A stretch of 63,846 nt of DNA from JBBIND01 sp037444075 (GTDB lineage Bacteria > Acidobacteriota > Terriglobia > Bryobacterales > Bryobacteraceae). The stretch covers positions 1-63,846 of the forward strand of contig JBBIND010000014.1 in assembly GCA_037444075.1 (NCBI GenBank), written 5' to 3'. The notes beneath the pieces are model-generated. The model saw nothing but the letters and a program-made list of their open reading frames with translations, ran no database searches and was not told the DNA's origin. How positions within the stretch are numbered: the first letter of the stretch is position 1; each line of letters begins with the position of its first letter. Below, piece by piece: positions 52,965 to 63,000 of this stretch. Made by a program: the position numbers and the translations under genes.

Positions 52965-53787
52965 CCGCCTTTCTCATCACGTCGGAAGTGGTTTCGAGCC
53001 CCAGCCGGGCGCCGTCCTCGGGAGCCATGGTCTTGAGTCCGCGGCCGAAGATCTCCGGACTGATGCCGTCCACGTAGCCGATCTTCCGGAGGGCTCCGAA
53101 GAAGGCGCGGAAGTCGATCACCCCCTCGCCCGGCATGAGCCGCTCGCCGTCGAGGATCTTCTCCGGAGGCAGGGCGGGCGAGTCGGCCACGTGCACGTGG
53201 ACGATGCGCGCCTTGCCCGCGGCGACGATGTCCTGTGCCGAGGCGCCGGCGTGATACCAGTGCCAGGAATCCAGCAGCAGTCCGGCGTTCGGTCCGCACT
53301 CCGCCGCGAATTCCAGCATCTCGTTCATGCGCCAGATGAACTCATGAGGAAACCGTTTCCGCAGATGCAGGGGACCCAGGAATTCAAATCCCAGGCGCAC
53401 GCCCGAGTCTGCCAGGACCTTCGCGCAGGCGCGGAAGCGTTCCAGGTAGAGTTTGCGCAGTTCGGGCTTGGGCACTTCGCTGGAAGCCATGATCCAGGTC
53501 CCCATGCGAGGGCAACCCAACGCCGCCGCGAAGCGCGCGGCGGCGTCCAGTTTCTGTAGATCAGCTTGGAAGGCTGCCTCGTCCTTACGGAACTCCACGG
53601 GCAAGCCGGATACAGCGGGCTTGAGCTTGAGTTCGTTGAGCAACTGACGCGACTTATCCAGCCCCTCCTCCATGCATTTGGAGAGGTTGAGGTCGACCCC
53701 GGGAAAGCCGAGGCGCGCGGCCAGCCGGGCGAATTCCGGCCACGGTACGCGGCCGGCTACCAGAGTTCCGTTCAACGCAACGTACAT
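52954..53787 (-). CDS. Sugar phosphate isomerase/epimerase-like TIM barrel
   Basis: 277 residues, no signal peptide, so cytoplasmic. It has the xylose-isomerase-like fold: YVALNGTLVAG, GFPGVDLNLSK, LGFEFLGPLHLR with the first metal-ligand Glu, GLLLDSWHWYHAG, VHVHVADSP, and GERLMPGEGVIDF before ISPEIFG. The ligand-bearing strands for one divalent metal are all present. It follows the aminotransferase by 12 bp and overlaps murQ by 11 bp. The substrate may be an amino sugar or cyclitol; unproven. Confidence 0.85.
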   Translation of the reverse strand: MYVALNGTLVAGRVPWPEFARLAARLGFPGVDLNLSKCMEEGLDKSRQLLNELKLKPAVSGLPVEFRKDEAAFQADLQKLDAAARFAAALGCPRMGTWIMASSEVPKPELRKLYLERFRACAKVLADSGVRLGFEFLGPLHLRKRFPHEFIWRMNEMLEFAAECGPNAGLLLDSWHWYHAGASAQDIVAAGKARIVHVHVADSPALPPEKILDGERLMPGEGVIDFRAFFGALRKIGYVDGISPEIFGRGLKTMAPEDGARLGLETTSDVMRKAGVL

Positions 53788-53799
53788 AGCTTCTCCTCG

Positions 53800-55113
53800 C
53801 TAATAGTTTTTCTTCACCTCGACGCGCGGCCGCTCGGCGCGGCTCATGGATTTCAGCCGTGCGAGTGCTGGATCAGCGCTAGCCAACGCGGAAAAATTCT
53901 CCATCACCTTGCCCACCGCGCCGGCAATCTGCTCGACGTCACTTTCGCCGCCTAGCAGCAGGAACTGCGGCAGCCAGATAGCCTCCTCATAGGCGGCCCG
54001 CTCAGAGACCGGGCACTTGTTCTGCGCGTAGTCTACCGGCGCTTCCCGCTTCCAGGAGAGTTGCGGGAAGTCTTCCGCCCGCACCTGGAACAGGTCGCTG
54101 CGGTAAACGGGCTCGTAGAAGCGCCCGTCGCAGGGGATGCCCTCGGCGTCCAGTGCGGCGGCGAACATGTCACGGGAAACGCCGTCGCTCTCCGGCCTGT
54201 ACTGGAACACGTAGTTGTAGATCGTCTCGCGCGTCATGGCCGTTTGCGGCGGCAGCGGGCGGATGCCGGGGATGGCTTCCAACGCCTGGGTCAGCAGACG
54301 CGCGTTCCGGGTGCGCCGCTCGCCCAACTCCGGCAGTTGCTCGAGTTGCCCCAGCAGCAGGGCGGCCTGCAATTCCGTGATGCGGTAGTTGTAGCCCACC
54401 TTCCGCTGCTTGAATTCATCGGTGACGCTGGCGCGGCCGCAGTTGACCAGCGTTTGCAGAAGTTCAAAGTACTCTAGCCGGGAAGTGATGACGATGCCGC
54501 CCTCTCCTGAGGTCATCAGCTTGCTGGATTGAAAGCTGAAGCAGCCCAGGTCTCCCAGCGAGCCGGCGCCTTTGCCGCGCCACTGGCCGCCGTGGGCGTG
54601 CGCGCAATCTTCCACGATGACCAGATTGTGCTCCTGAGCCAGGGCGACCAAGCCGTCCATATCCGTGAACCGCATGGCGAGATGGACCGGAATGATGGCC
54701 TTCGTACGCGGCGTGAGGACGCGTCGCGTTGCTTCAACATCCAGGCAGTACGTATCCGGGTGAATGTCGGCGAAGACAGGGATGCCGCCCGCCGCCAGGA
54801 CCGCCGTCGCCGTGCCGTCCCAGGTGTAGGCCGGCACCACCACTTCGTCGCCGAAGCGCAGACCCGCCGCCTGGAGCGCTACCACCAGGGCTACCGTGCC
54901 GTTGACAACGCAACAGCCATAAGCAGCGCCGTGGTGTTCGGCGAACTTCCGGGCGAATTCATCAGATAGGCGATTGGGAAAAGGATACCCGCCCCAATTC
55001 CCACTCTCCAAGACTGCCAGGAGGCGTTGCCTGTCTTTCTCCTTGTGCTGAGGCCACGGTTGGAATGGTTGGCGGCGCACAGGCTGGCCGCCCAGGAGGG
55101 CTAGTTGGCTCAT
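53800..55113 (-). CDS. DegT/DnrJ/EryC1/StrS-type sugar aminotransferase
   Basis: 437 residues. It is a PLP enzyme that transaminates keto-sugars. Motifs: SGNWGGYPFPNRLSDEFARKF, CCVVNGTVALVVALQAAG, EVVVPAYTWDGTATAVLAAG, VIVEDCAHAHGGQW with the PLP-contacting Asp, and SFQSSKLMTSGEGG with the Schiff-base Lys near 197. HKVGYNYRITELQAA-type residues read as KVGYNYRITELQAALLLG. It is the first gene of the four-gene minus-strand operon ending in murA, which suggests an amino-sugar or cell-wall link (inference). Confidence 0.9.
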   Translation of the reverse strand: MSQLALLGGQPVRRQPFQPWPQHKEKDRQRLLAVLESGNWGGYPFPNRLSDEFARKFAEHHGAAYGCCVVNGTVALVVALQAAGLRFGDEVVVPAYTWDGTATAVLAAGGIPVFADIHPDTYCLDVEATRRVLTPRTKAIIPVHLAMRFTDMDGLVALAQEHNLVIVEDCAHAHGGQWRGKGAGSLGDLGCFSFQSSKLMTSGEGGIVITSRLEYFELLQTLVNCGRASVTDEFKQRKVGYNYRITELQAALLLGQLEQLPELGERRTRNARLLTQALEAIPGIRPLPPQTAMTRETIYNYVFQYRPESDGVSRDMFAAALDAEGIPCDGRFYEPVYRSDLFQVRAEDFPQLSWKREAPVDYAQNKCPVSERAAYEEAIWLPQFLLLGGESDVEQIAGAVGKVMENFSALASADPALARLKSMSRAERPRVEVKKNY

Positions 55114-55467
55114 CGACTAACCATCTTAACCTCGGCGTCCCGCCCCGCGTGCGCAAGGGCGCTTACCGCAGAACATCAAGCCAAGCCAAGGGATCTGGCG
55201 CCCTGGCAAAAGCGCCAGCCCGTATTGCTGCAGCTTGCGGGCCCCACGGAAGGCGATGCGCCCGTGAAAACGCCGGCCGCGCGGCAAAGCGCTCCGCAGG
55301 CGTCGAAGGCTACCGCGCCTCCTGCGCCGTTTCAGCCGCGCACCTTCTCTCTGGACGGGGAATGGGAACTCGCCTACGGTGAAAAAGGCGAGGGCCCTAC
55401 ATCGGAATGGCGCAAGGTCACTGTGCCCGGCTCGGTCCACACCCAATGGTTGCCGGCGCCGCTGTAG
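55105..55467 (+). pseudogene. Truncated glycoside hydrolase family 2 N-terminus
   Basis: The reading frame ends with FSLDGEWELAYGEKGEG, then SEWRKVTVPGSVHTQW, the start of a GH2/beta-mannosidase sugar-binding domain, and then stops four codons later. The expected remaining 600 or more residues are absent, and erpA begins (convergent) 3 bp beyond the stop. The upstream part (about 60 Ala/Pro/Lys-rich residues) is not recognisable. It is most simply a remnant left by a rearrangement. This also accounts for the 357-bp gap between the aminotransferase gene and erpA. Confidence 0.55.
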
Positions 55468-55470
55468 CGC

Positions 55471-55794
55471 TCAGGCGCCGAAAGAACTGCCGCAGCCGCA
55501 GGTGGACTTCACGTTCGGGTTATCGAACTTGAAGCCGCTGCCTTCCAGCGTCTCGACGAAGTCGACGGTAGCGCCGTCCAAGTACAGCATGCTGGCCTGG
55601 TCGATGAAGACCTTCAGACCTTCGAACTCGTAGGTCTTGTCCAGCATGCCCGGAGTGTTTTCAAAGGTCATGGAGTAGCTGAAGCCGGAACACCCGCCGC
55701 CAACCACGGAGATTCGCAAGCCGGCTGGTTGGGGTTCCTGCGTCGACAGGACCTCTTTCACCTTTTCTACAGCCTTGCCGGTAATGTTTAGCAT
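55471..55794 (-). CDS. erpA: Iron-sulfur cluster insertion protein, ErpA/IscA family
   Basis: 107 residues. It delivers 4Fe-4S clusters to target proteins. The three ligand cysteines are present: Cys35 in VVGGGCSGFSY, and Cys99 and Cys101 in STCGCGSSFGA. The ASMLYLDGATVDFVETLEGSGFKFDNPN stretch between them is diagnostic of the A-type carrier family. The gene stands alone. Confidence 0.93.
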   Translation of the reverse strand: MLNITGKAVEKVKEVLSTQEPQPAGLRISVVGGGCSGFSYSMTFENTPGMLDKTYEFEGLKVFIDQASMLYLDGATVDFVETLEGSGFKFDNPNVKSTCGCGSSFGA

Positions 55795-55904
55795 TTGCCC
55801 TATAGCTCCCCTGGATCGGATTAAAGTTTCGGAAAACTTCCTCTTTCTATTCTACCAACCGGCCACCTGTTGCGGGCCGCGCCGCAGCGGGGGAGAATAC
55901 CCCT

Positions 55905-57251
55905 ATGAATCGCAGAGAATTCATAGGAGTTTCAGGCGCAGGACTGCTCGGGGCGCAACCCCCGGCCAAGCGCCCGAACATCATTTTCATCCTGGCAGAT
56001 GACCTCGGATACGGGGACTTGGGCTGCTACGGGCAAACCCGCATTCAAACCCCCAACCTGGACCGCATGGCGTCCGAAGGCATGCGTTTCACCCAAGCAT
56101 ACGCGGGCAGCACGGTCTGTGCCCCCTCGCGCTGCTGCCTGATGACCGGGCTGCACACGGGTCATTCTCTTTCGCGCGGCAACCGCTACCCGGATTACCC
56201 ACTCCGGCCGCAGGACGTCACCGTGACGGAGCTGCTGAAGAAGGCGGGCTACCGCACCGGACTCATTGGCAAGTGGTCGTTGGGACAGCTCGGTTCCACC
56301 GGATACCCGACGCGCAAAGGCTTTGACGAGTGGTTCGGCTACTTCAGCCAGACCCACGCGCATAACTACTACCCGGAACATCTCCTGGAAAACGATTCCG
56401 CCCACCTGTGCCGGGGCAATTTCGGCGCTATCCGCAAGGATTACGCTCATGACCTGTTCACGGACCGGGCCCTGAAGTTCGTCGAGAAGAAGGACAGCCG
56501 GCCTTTCTTTCTGCACCTGGCCTATACCATTCCGCACGCCAACAACGAGCTCGGGCGAGACACGGGCGATGGCATGGAAGTGCCCAGCTACGAGCCGTAT
56601 GAAAAGGAAAATTGGCCGAAACCGGTGAAGGGCTTCGCCGCCATGATTACGCGCATGGACGCGGACATCGGCAAGCTGATGGAACGTCTGAAGGCGACCG
56701 GTCAAGCCGAGAATACGCTGATCATTTTCTCGAGCGACAACGGACCCCACCGCGAGGGCGGCCACGACCCGGATTTCTTCACGAGCAGCGGACCTTTGCG
56801 TGGCATCAAGCGCAACCTCTACGAAGGCGGCATCCGTGTACCGACGCTGGCCCATTGGCCCGGCGCGATTAAACCGGGGCAGGTCAGTGACCACTGCTGG
56901 GCGTTCTGGGATTTCCTGCCCACCGCGGCGGAACTTGCCGGAGTCAGCGCGCCATCGGGCCTCGACGGCATCTCCTTCGCCCCGACCCTTCTCGGCGGCT
57001 CACAGCGCAAGCATGAGTATCTCTACTGGGAGTTCCATGAGCGCGGCTTTCATCAGGCAGTGCGCATGGGCGATTGGAAAGGCGTGCGTCTGGGCTTGAA
57101 GCGCCCGGTGGAATTGTACGATCTCAAGTCGGACATCGGCGAGAAGAGCAATATCGCCGCCCGCCATCCGGACGTCGTCAGGAAGATCGAGCAGATTATG
57201 GTGTCGGGCCGGACCGACTCGGCGGAGTTCGTCGTCCGCGACAAGTCCTGA
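55905..57251 (+). CDS. Tat-leader sulfatase (arylsulfatase family)
   Basis: 448 residues. The N-terminus NRREFIGVSGAGLLGAQ resembles a short twin-arginine leader. NIIFILADDLGYGDLGCYGQ holds two metal-binding Asp residues. Cys72 in VCAPSRCCLMTG is the CxPSR formylglycine site, so an activating enzyme is needed from elsewhere. IGKWSLGQLG, FSSDNGPHREGG and GGIRVPTLAHWPG complete the family. It probably desulfates a polysaccharide. Downstream is a fragment of a PF06439-type domain and a CE15-type esterase. Confidence 0.92.
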   Translation: MNRREFIGVSGAGLLGAQPPAKRPNIIFILADDLGYGDLGCYGQTRIQTPNLDRMASEGMRFTQAYAGSTVCAPSRCCLMTGLHTGHSLSRGNRYPDYPLRPQDVTVTELLKKAGYRTGLIGKWSLGQLGSTGYPTRKGFDEWFGYFSQTHAHNYYPEHLLENDSAHLCRGNFGAIRKDYAHDLFTDRALKFVEKKDSRPFFLHLAYTIPHANNELGRDTGDGMEVPSYEPYEKENWPKPVKGFAAMITRMDADIGKLMERLKATGQAENTLIIFSSDNGPHREGGHDPDFFTSSGPLRGIKRNLYEGGIRVPTLAHWPGAIKPGQVSDHCWAFWDFLPTAAELAGVSAPSGLDGISFAPTLLGGSQRKHEYLYWEFHERGFHQAVRMGDWKGVRLGLKRPVELYDLKSDIGEKSNIAARHPDVVRKIEQIMVSGRTDSAEFVVRDKS

Positions 57252-57261
57252 TGTTGCCGCG

Positions 57262-57564
57262 CTACTTATGAGCGATTGGCCTGAGGCGGAGGTCGCGAAA
57301 CTCGGCCGAGGCGTGGCCGCAGTGGATTTGCAACCCGACGCGCCCGGGAGCCAGCGCCTCCGCCGGCCGGGCGTCGGTTTCCGCCACTGTTTCACCGTCC
57401 ACGCGGACCAGGCAGCGCTGCCCCTCGACGAAGATCTGCACCAGGAACCACCGGTCTTCCAGGTCCGCTGCGAGTTGGCTGCGCCGCAGCCCGTAGATGC
57501 TCCCGGTAGGGTAGACCGAATCTGGCGGGCTGTAGATCTGCACTTCGAAACCGCACCGGCCTAC
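57262..57564 (-). pseudogene. C-terminal fragment of a 3-keto-disaccharide hydrolase domain (PF06439/DUF1080)
   Basis: In frame, GFEVQIYSPPDSVYPTGSIYG, then LEDRWFLVQIFVEGQRCLV and GRVGLQIHCGHASAEFRDLRLR are the last half of a concanavalin-like DUF1080 domain. The frame is closed by TGA inside the end of the upstream hydrolase gene, so the N-terminal half and signal peptide are missing. A GTG at 57543 could still give a 93-residue product. It is most likely a remnant. Confidence 0.6.
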
Positions 57565-59864
57565 CTCTGCCGCTCAAGCCAGTCGAAGACACGGTCCTGC
57601 ATCTCCAGCGTGAACCGGTTGAAGTCGACGGGCGTATCCAGCACGAGCCGCTCTTCCCGTCCTTGCGCCCTGTACACTCGCTTCGCGGAATCGAAGACCA
57701 GCCTCACATCGCTTGCGTTGGCATAGCGGTCCAGCGTCGGCGCCAGGATGTAAGCCGGGCGGGGCGCGATGAGCCCCAGGAGTTCTTCGTAGTCGGCCGG
57801 GATGCGGTCTTCCTGGTTGAGGAAAAAGCCGAGCCGCGGAATCAGCCCGTGCAGATGTGAGTAGTGACGCAGCCCTTCAGTCCCCTTCTCGGCCGTCGCC
57901 AGCCTGAACGGCGTGAATCCCGCCGCCGCGGCCACCCCCGCGACCTTCTCCTCCAAGGCTGCGGTGAACAGCGCCACCTTGCCCCCCAATGCGTGTCCCA
58001 CGAGGTAAATCCGTGATGCGTCCACCGTATCCAGGGCGGCCAAAGCATCCACCACGGCGCGCGTGTCGGCCACCATCTTCCCCATCAGAGACCACTTCGG
58101 ATAACGCTCGTAGAAGAGGCGGGCTTGCTCGGAGCGTGTCCCAAAGCCGATCTGGTCAAAGGCGGCTACCAGGAAGCCTCGTCGTGTCAGGTCTTCCAGT
58201 GTCTGGCGGATGGTGCGCGAATAGCCTGTCGGGTAGGCGTACGGGTGCAGCCAGACAACGGCCGGACGCTTGCCCGGCAACGGCCGACCCTCAGCGTTTA
58301 CGGGGATGTACAGGTCCGCCTTGAGATCATCGCCGAAAGCCAACGGAGCGGAACTCACGCCGGCGATGCGTAGGGGGCGGCCATACAGCACGGCCAGCCA
58401 GCCGTCGCTTGTCCGCACGCTCTTTTGAATCTCGGTGGCAGCCGGGAAGGGAAGCCCCGCGGGTTCCTCCCCCAGCAGCCAGCGTATCCGCTGCGCGGCG
58501 CTTGCCCGCCAGTCTCCGGTGAGGGCGCGTCCGGCTGTGATGCGCGGCCTGCCGGAAAGGTCGGCCGAGTCGCCGCTCAGCTTGCGCCAGGTGGCGAAGT
58601 CATAACCGTGAATCCATTCCTCCCGCAGCGGGAAACCCCTCCGCCCGAAAACCGCATCGAAGAAGTCGACGTAGCGCTCAATGTCTTCGGCCGTTGTGGC
58701 GTGCTCGCCCGGACGCAGGTTCAGCGCCAGGCGGTTTTCAGCGCCGTGGAAGCGGTACACCTCGCGCACTGACCGGTAGGCTTGTTCGAAGCCGAAGGCA
58801 TTACCCTGCGTTTCGCTGAATGCCGAAGCCAGCATCAGCCCGCGAGGCGCCACCAGGGCCATCAGCGAATTCTGGTCCACCGGCAGTTTGTGCTCGCGCC
58901 CGGTGAAAAACCTCAGCCGTGGATGAAACCAATGCGGGAAGTTGCCCGTGATTTGCTGGATGCTCTCGTTCACGAACATATCCGTCGTGTAGCGCCAGGG
59001 GTCGCCTTCGCCTGTGTTGCCGCAGGAAGGGACGGCGGCGCCGATGCGCTCGTCGAAAGCCGCGGCGATGAGCGCCTGTTTGCCGTTGCGCGAATGGCCG
59101 GTGATGCCGATCTTGGCCCGATCCACTTCCGGACGCGTGTACAGATAATCCACGGCTCGCATGGCTGCCCACGCCCATCGGGTCAGGCAGGAGAAGTCGT
59201 ACTCGGGATACACCTCGATGAAGCCGTCGGAATCGTCACCGTGGCCATAGACGGGGTCGGTGGCGAAGTAGATGGCCCCGATGTAGCCGCGGCGCACGGC
59301 GGTGGCCACCCAGGGCCGCGTGCGCGCGTGATTGGTCAGGAAGACCGGGAACGGACCACGACCCGGCGGGATGATCAACTGCACCCGCAGCCTGGCTCGG
59401 TGGCCGGGTCCGAATTCGAGCAGCACGTCTTCCACCGTCAGGTCGCCCTCTTTGACGGATTTCGTGATCCGCGCGCGCAGGTTGTCCGGCGCGGGCGGCA
59501 TGCGCCCGGTGATCCACTGCTCGAATTGCGAGCGAATCCAGCGCTTCTGCCGCTGCCACTGTTCGGGAGTCTTGATGGGGGTCGCCTTCCCGCCCTCCAC
59601 CGAGAGCAAGGGGTCCGGAAGGGCGGAAATGGAAGGGAGCGTCTCAAAGTCCGGCGGCAACTCGCCGGTGCGCCGAACCCAGTCCTCCCAGGACCTGTCC
59701 TGGGCGCTGATTCGGCCCGTGATGTCAGTCCGCGTGGGCGGCAGGACTTTGAGCAGGATGTCCAGAGCTTCTTTTCTGCGCTCGAGTTGCGCCTGGCTTG
59801 GCTCCGCGAACGACGCCTGTGAGGCCAGCCAGACCAGAGTGAGGATTCGCGCTGCGGCTTTCAT
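57561..59864 (-). CDS. Two-domain exported esterase: CE15-like domain plus degenerate hydrolase domain
   Basis: 767 residues with signal peptide MKAAARILTLVWLASQASFA. Residues about 90-430 resemble carbohydrate esterase family 15 (glucuronoyl esterases): VDRAKIGITGHSRNGKQAL places the nucleophile in a SRNGK motif, followed by VPSCGNTGEGDPWRY and LNLRPGEHATTAEDIERY with a candidate His. Residues about 480-767 form a second alpha/beta hydrolase fold (DLYIPVNAEG, AVVWLHPYAYPTGY), but its elbow reads VGHALGGK, with Ala for Ser, and the usual late His region reads PVDFNRF. CE15 enzymes cut lignin-glucuronoxylan esters. Confidence 0.8.
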   Translation of the reverse strand: MKAAARILTLVWLASQASFAEPSQAQLERRKEALDILLKVLPPTRTDITGRISAQDRSWEDWVRRTGELPPDFETLPSISALPDPLLSVEGGKATPIKTPEQWQRQKRWIRSQFEQWITGRMPPAPDNLRARITKSVKEGDLTVEDVLLEFGPGHRARLRVQLIIPPGRGPFPVFLTNHARTRPWVATAVRRGYIGAIYFATDPVYGHGDDSDGFIEVYPEYDFSCLTRWAWAAMRAVDYLYTRPEVDRAKIGITGHSRNGKQALIAAAFDERIGAAVPSCGNTGEGDPWRYTTDMFVNESIQQITGNFPHWFHPRLRFFTGREHKLPVDQNSLMALVAPRGLMLASAFSETQGNAFGFEQAYRSVREVYRFHGAENRLALNLRPGEHATTAEDIERYVDFFDAVFGRRGFPLREEWIHGYDFATWRKLSGDSADLSGRPRITAGRALTGDWRASAAQRIRWLLGEEPAGLPFPAATEIQKSVRTSDGWLAVLYGRPLRIAGVSSAPLAFGDDLKADLYIPVNAEGRPLPGKRPAVVWLHPYAYPTGYSRTIRQTLEDLTRRGFLVAAFDQIGFGTRSEQARLFYERYPKWSLMGKMVADTRAVVDALAALDTVDASRIYLVGHALGGKVALFTAALEEKVAGVAAAAGFTPFRLATAEKGTEGLRHYSHLHGLIPRLGFFLNQEDRIPADYEELLGLIAPRPAYILAPTLDRYANASDVRLVFDSAKRVYRAQGREERLVLDTPVDFNRFTLEMQDRVFDWLERQR

Positions 59865-59977
59865 TCACAGCGGATCATAACATGGTGCGCGGCAGAGGAC
59901 CGGCTCCGTCAGCGCACTCTCGAGAGGAGTTCGACAAGTGAATCCGAAAAGGCGGGGGCACTTCCAAAACAACAAAA

Positions 59978-60000
59978 GGGGGGCGGACTCGCCGCCCCCC
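59978..60000 (-). terminator. Intrinsic terminator of the TonB-dependent receptor gene
   Basis: GGGGGGCGG (59978-59986) pairs with CCGCCCCCC (59992-60000) around a five-base loop. Read on the minus strand the stem is followed by TTTTGTTGTTTT. It lies about 50 bp after the stop of the leftward receptor gene. The lone GC stem plus T-run is a standard rho-independent structure. Confidence 0.85.
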
Positions 60001-60048
60001 AGGAGTTGGACCGGAACCGTTGCCGGCTACGGCTTGATTCTCAAAACA

Positions 60049-63000
60049 TCAGAATTCAAACCTCAGTCCGAACCGGAATTGGCGCTCGGCCGAGGCTCCG
60101 GTGATCGTCATGAAGTTGTTGAGCGCGTTGAGGCTGCCATCCGGGTTGAGCCGCATGGCGCCCGCTCCGCCGGCGGGGTTGCCCCAGCGCGGAGTATTGG
60201 TTGCGTTGTGAGCCTCCGCCCGGAATTCCGTCTTGACTCTTTCGGTGATCTGGAATTCCTTGTAAATGGCCGGGTCGATTCTCCAGAAGCCCGGTCCATA
60301 GAGCGGGTGCCGGCCCATCGTACCGGGACGGTAGACGGGGTTGGCTGGATTGAAGACGAACAGCGGATCACGGAACGAGAGCGGTTCGTAGTACGGTTGA
60401 CCCGGACCCTTGCGGCCCAGTTTAACCACCGGACCGATCTGGTCCGCCGTCTGGGTACAGCCCGTGCACAACAGCGAGGAACCACTGCCCGAGACGTTGA
60501 ACGGCGTGCCGGTATAGGCGCTGAAGGTGCCATTGAGTTTCCAGCCGCCGAACATTTTGTCCGCGATGCCGCTGAGGCTGTAATGCCTGCCGGAGCCGAT
60601 TGGCAGTTCGTAGACCCAGCCGATGGTGAAGCTATGCCTCCGGTCCTCGCTGGAGGGAGCATAGTTGCGATGGATCATGGGTTCCCAATGCCACATTGCC
60701 AGGCCGGCCCAGCCGTCGTCCTCTTGCATGTTCATGTAGCGGCCCCAGGTGTAGGCGCCCTTCAGGAACAGGCCCTTGCTGAATGACTTGTTGAGGGCCA
60801 CTTGCAGGGAGTTGTAGCTGCCGTAGCCGATGCCGTCCCACATGTTTGCTGCGTTAGTGCGTCCGTAAAGCCTGGCCAGGGGCAGGTTGCGGGTATCGCC
60901 ACCGAGACCGGGGCCCACGGTGTTGATGTTGCGGTCCAGCAACTGCCCGATGGTGCGGGTCGCCACGTAGCCCGCCGACACGAGCGTATCCAGCGGGAGC
61001 TTGCGTTCAACGGTGAAGTTCCAGGACTGGATATAGCCACGTCTCAGGTGGCCGCCCCAGGGGCTGCGAGGCCCCATGTCCAGATTCAACGGTAACTGGA
61101 GCGAACCCTTGCTCACGTCCGGAGTCGGAACATCCGGGATGCCGAGATTGAGGGTGTTGTACCAGCCGTGAACGGGGTCGCGGAATTGCGCCTCTGCGGT
61201 GCCTGCGCCCCAACCGCCGGTCAGGGTAGCCGGATACAGTCCGCGCAAAGGCCGCGAGAACGGCAGCGGGCTGAAGGTAATGCCATAGCCGCTGCGGACC
61301 ACCCAGTCATCCGCGAGGCGATAGGCGAAGCCGACGCGCGGAGCGAACAGCTTCTTGCTGACCGTGATCCCCGCGTTCCGCGGCGTGTCGCCCAGTCCGC
61401 CGAAGTAGACGGTGTTGGTAAAAGGATCCCAGCGCTCAATGCCGCGGTCGCCGCGGTTGATCAGCGGGTAGTACTCGTAGCGGAGCCCGAGGTTCAGGGT
61501 GAGCCGGCGCGAAACCTGCCAGCGGTCCCGGACGTACCAAGCCAACTGCCACTCGCGCGTCTTCATCTCAAAGAACTGGATGGACTTCGAGTAGCTGGTA
61601 ACCAGGCCGAGCAGGGCAGTGGCATAAGCATTCGGTTCGCGCCCCACCACGCCGGGGATAATCGTCGGGCCGCTGCCGAAAGAGATCGCTCCGCGAGGGT
61701 TGGCCGTTTCCGGCTGCCAGTGGTTCATCTCCAGCCGCCGCGGCTCGAAGCCCCAGCGGATCTCGTGCGAGCCATGGATCTTGCTCATGTTGGTGGCGTA
61801 GGTGTAGGCACGCTCCTTGCGGAAGAGGGGAAGCCAAGTATCCTCAAGCCCCCAACCGGTGAAGCCGAAACCGCTGATGCTCGGAACGCCGCTGTAGCGC
61901 ATGTCCTGGGCGAACTGCCGGCCGCCGTTGGTGCCGGGGATTCCGAACACATCGAGTCCCACGTTCTTGCCCTGTCCAATGCCCACGATGTCCTGGTTGT
62001 GCCGGGTGTAGCCGAAAACGCCGTCCATCATGAATGTGGGCGAAAACGTGTAGGTGAATCCTGACGTGGGCATATATACCTTCACGTCGCCCTCTCCTGC
62101 CGTGCCGATATTCGGTCCCACCAGATCGCCGAAAATGTGCTTGCCCGTGACGGGCGCGGTCATGTGGCTCAGCTTGCCCCAGACCAGCAGGCGCTGTGAG
62201 GCGTTGTAGTTGACCTTCAAGTCAATGTTGTCACGGTTCAGCTTCAGGGTGCCGGCGGCTCCGAAAGTCCCCTGCAGGTTGTTCGGGTCGGTTGGCGACA
62301 CCTGGTTGGGCAGGGGCGCCATCTTCTGGATGTTGTCAAAGATCGGGCTGATCCGGTTCCGCGGGATCGTGTTGTTGGGGAAGGGCCGGCGCTGAGCGGG
62401 TACAGTGGCGCTCGCCGGGTCGTAGACGACAGCGTAGTTCGTCCATCTGCTGAAGTCGCCGGCGCGGAACTCCGCCGGCGCTGTGGACCAGTTGCCTGAA
62501 CCGCCCTGCCGGAACATCGTCCGCTCCCAGCTGAAGAAGTAGAAAACCTTGTCCTGCTTGATCGGTCCACCCACTGTGCCGCCAAACTGGTTAAAAATGT
62601 TCACCGGTTTCCGGAAGGCCGCTGCCCTGAAGTAGGGATCTGATCTTAGCCGCTGGTTGTCGTGGAACCAGAAGCCGGAACCATGCACTTCGTTCGTGCC
62701 GGACTTGGTGGCTACGGTGATGGCTGCGCCGCCCGCCATACCCTGCTCGGCGTCAAACGAGTTCGTGGTGATGTTGACGGTCTCGATGCTCTCCGCGGGC
62801 TGTACGTAAGCCGTGTGGTGGGGCAGCCAAATGAAAATGTTCACCGCGCCGTCAGTCAGCGTGTTGTTGTTGTTCCGGGGAGTGCCGTTGACGCGTGTGG
62901 TCAGCGCGCGCGCCGGTGTGTCTACAATCGCATTCTGGAACGCCGCCGGCGTGGTGCCCGGAATCAGGTTCATCAGGCTCTGATAGTTCCGGTAGTTAGG

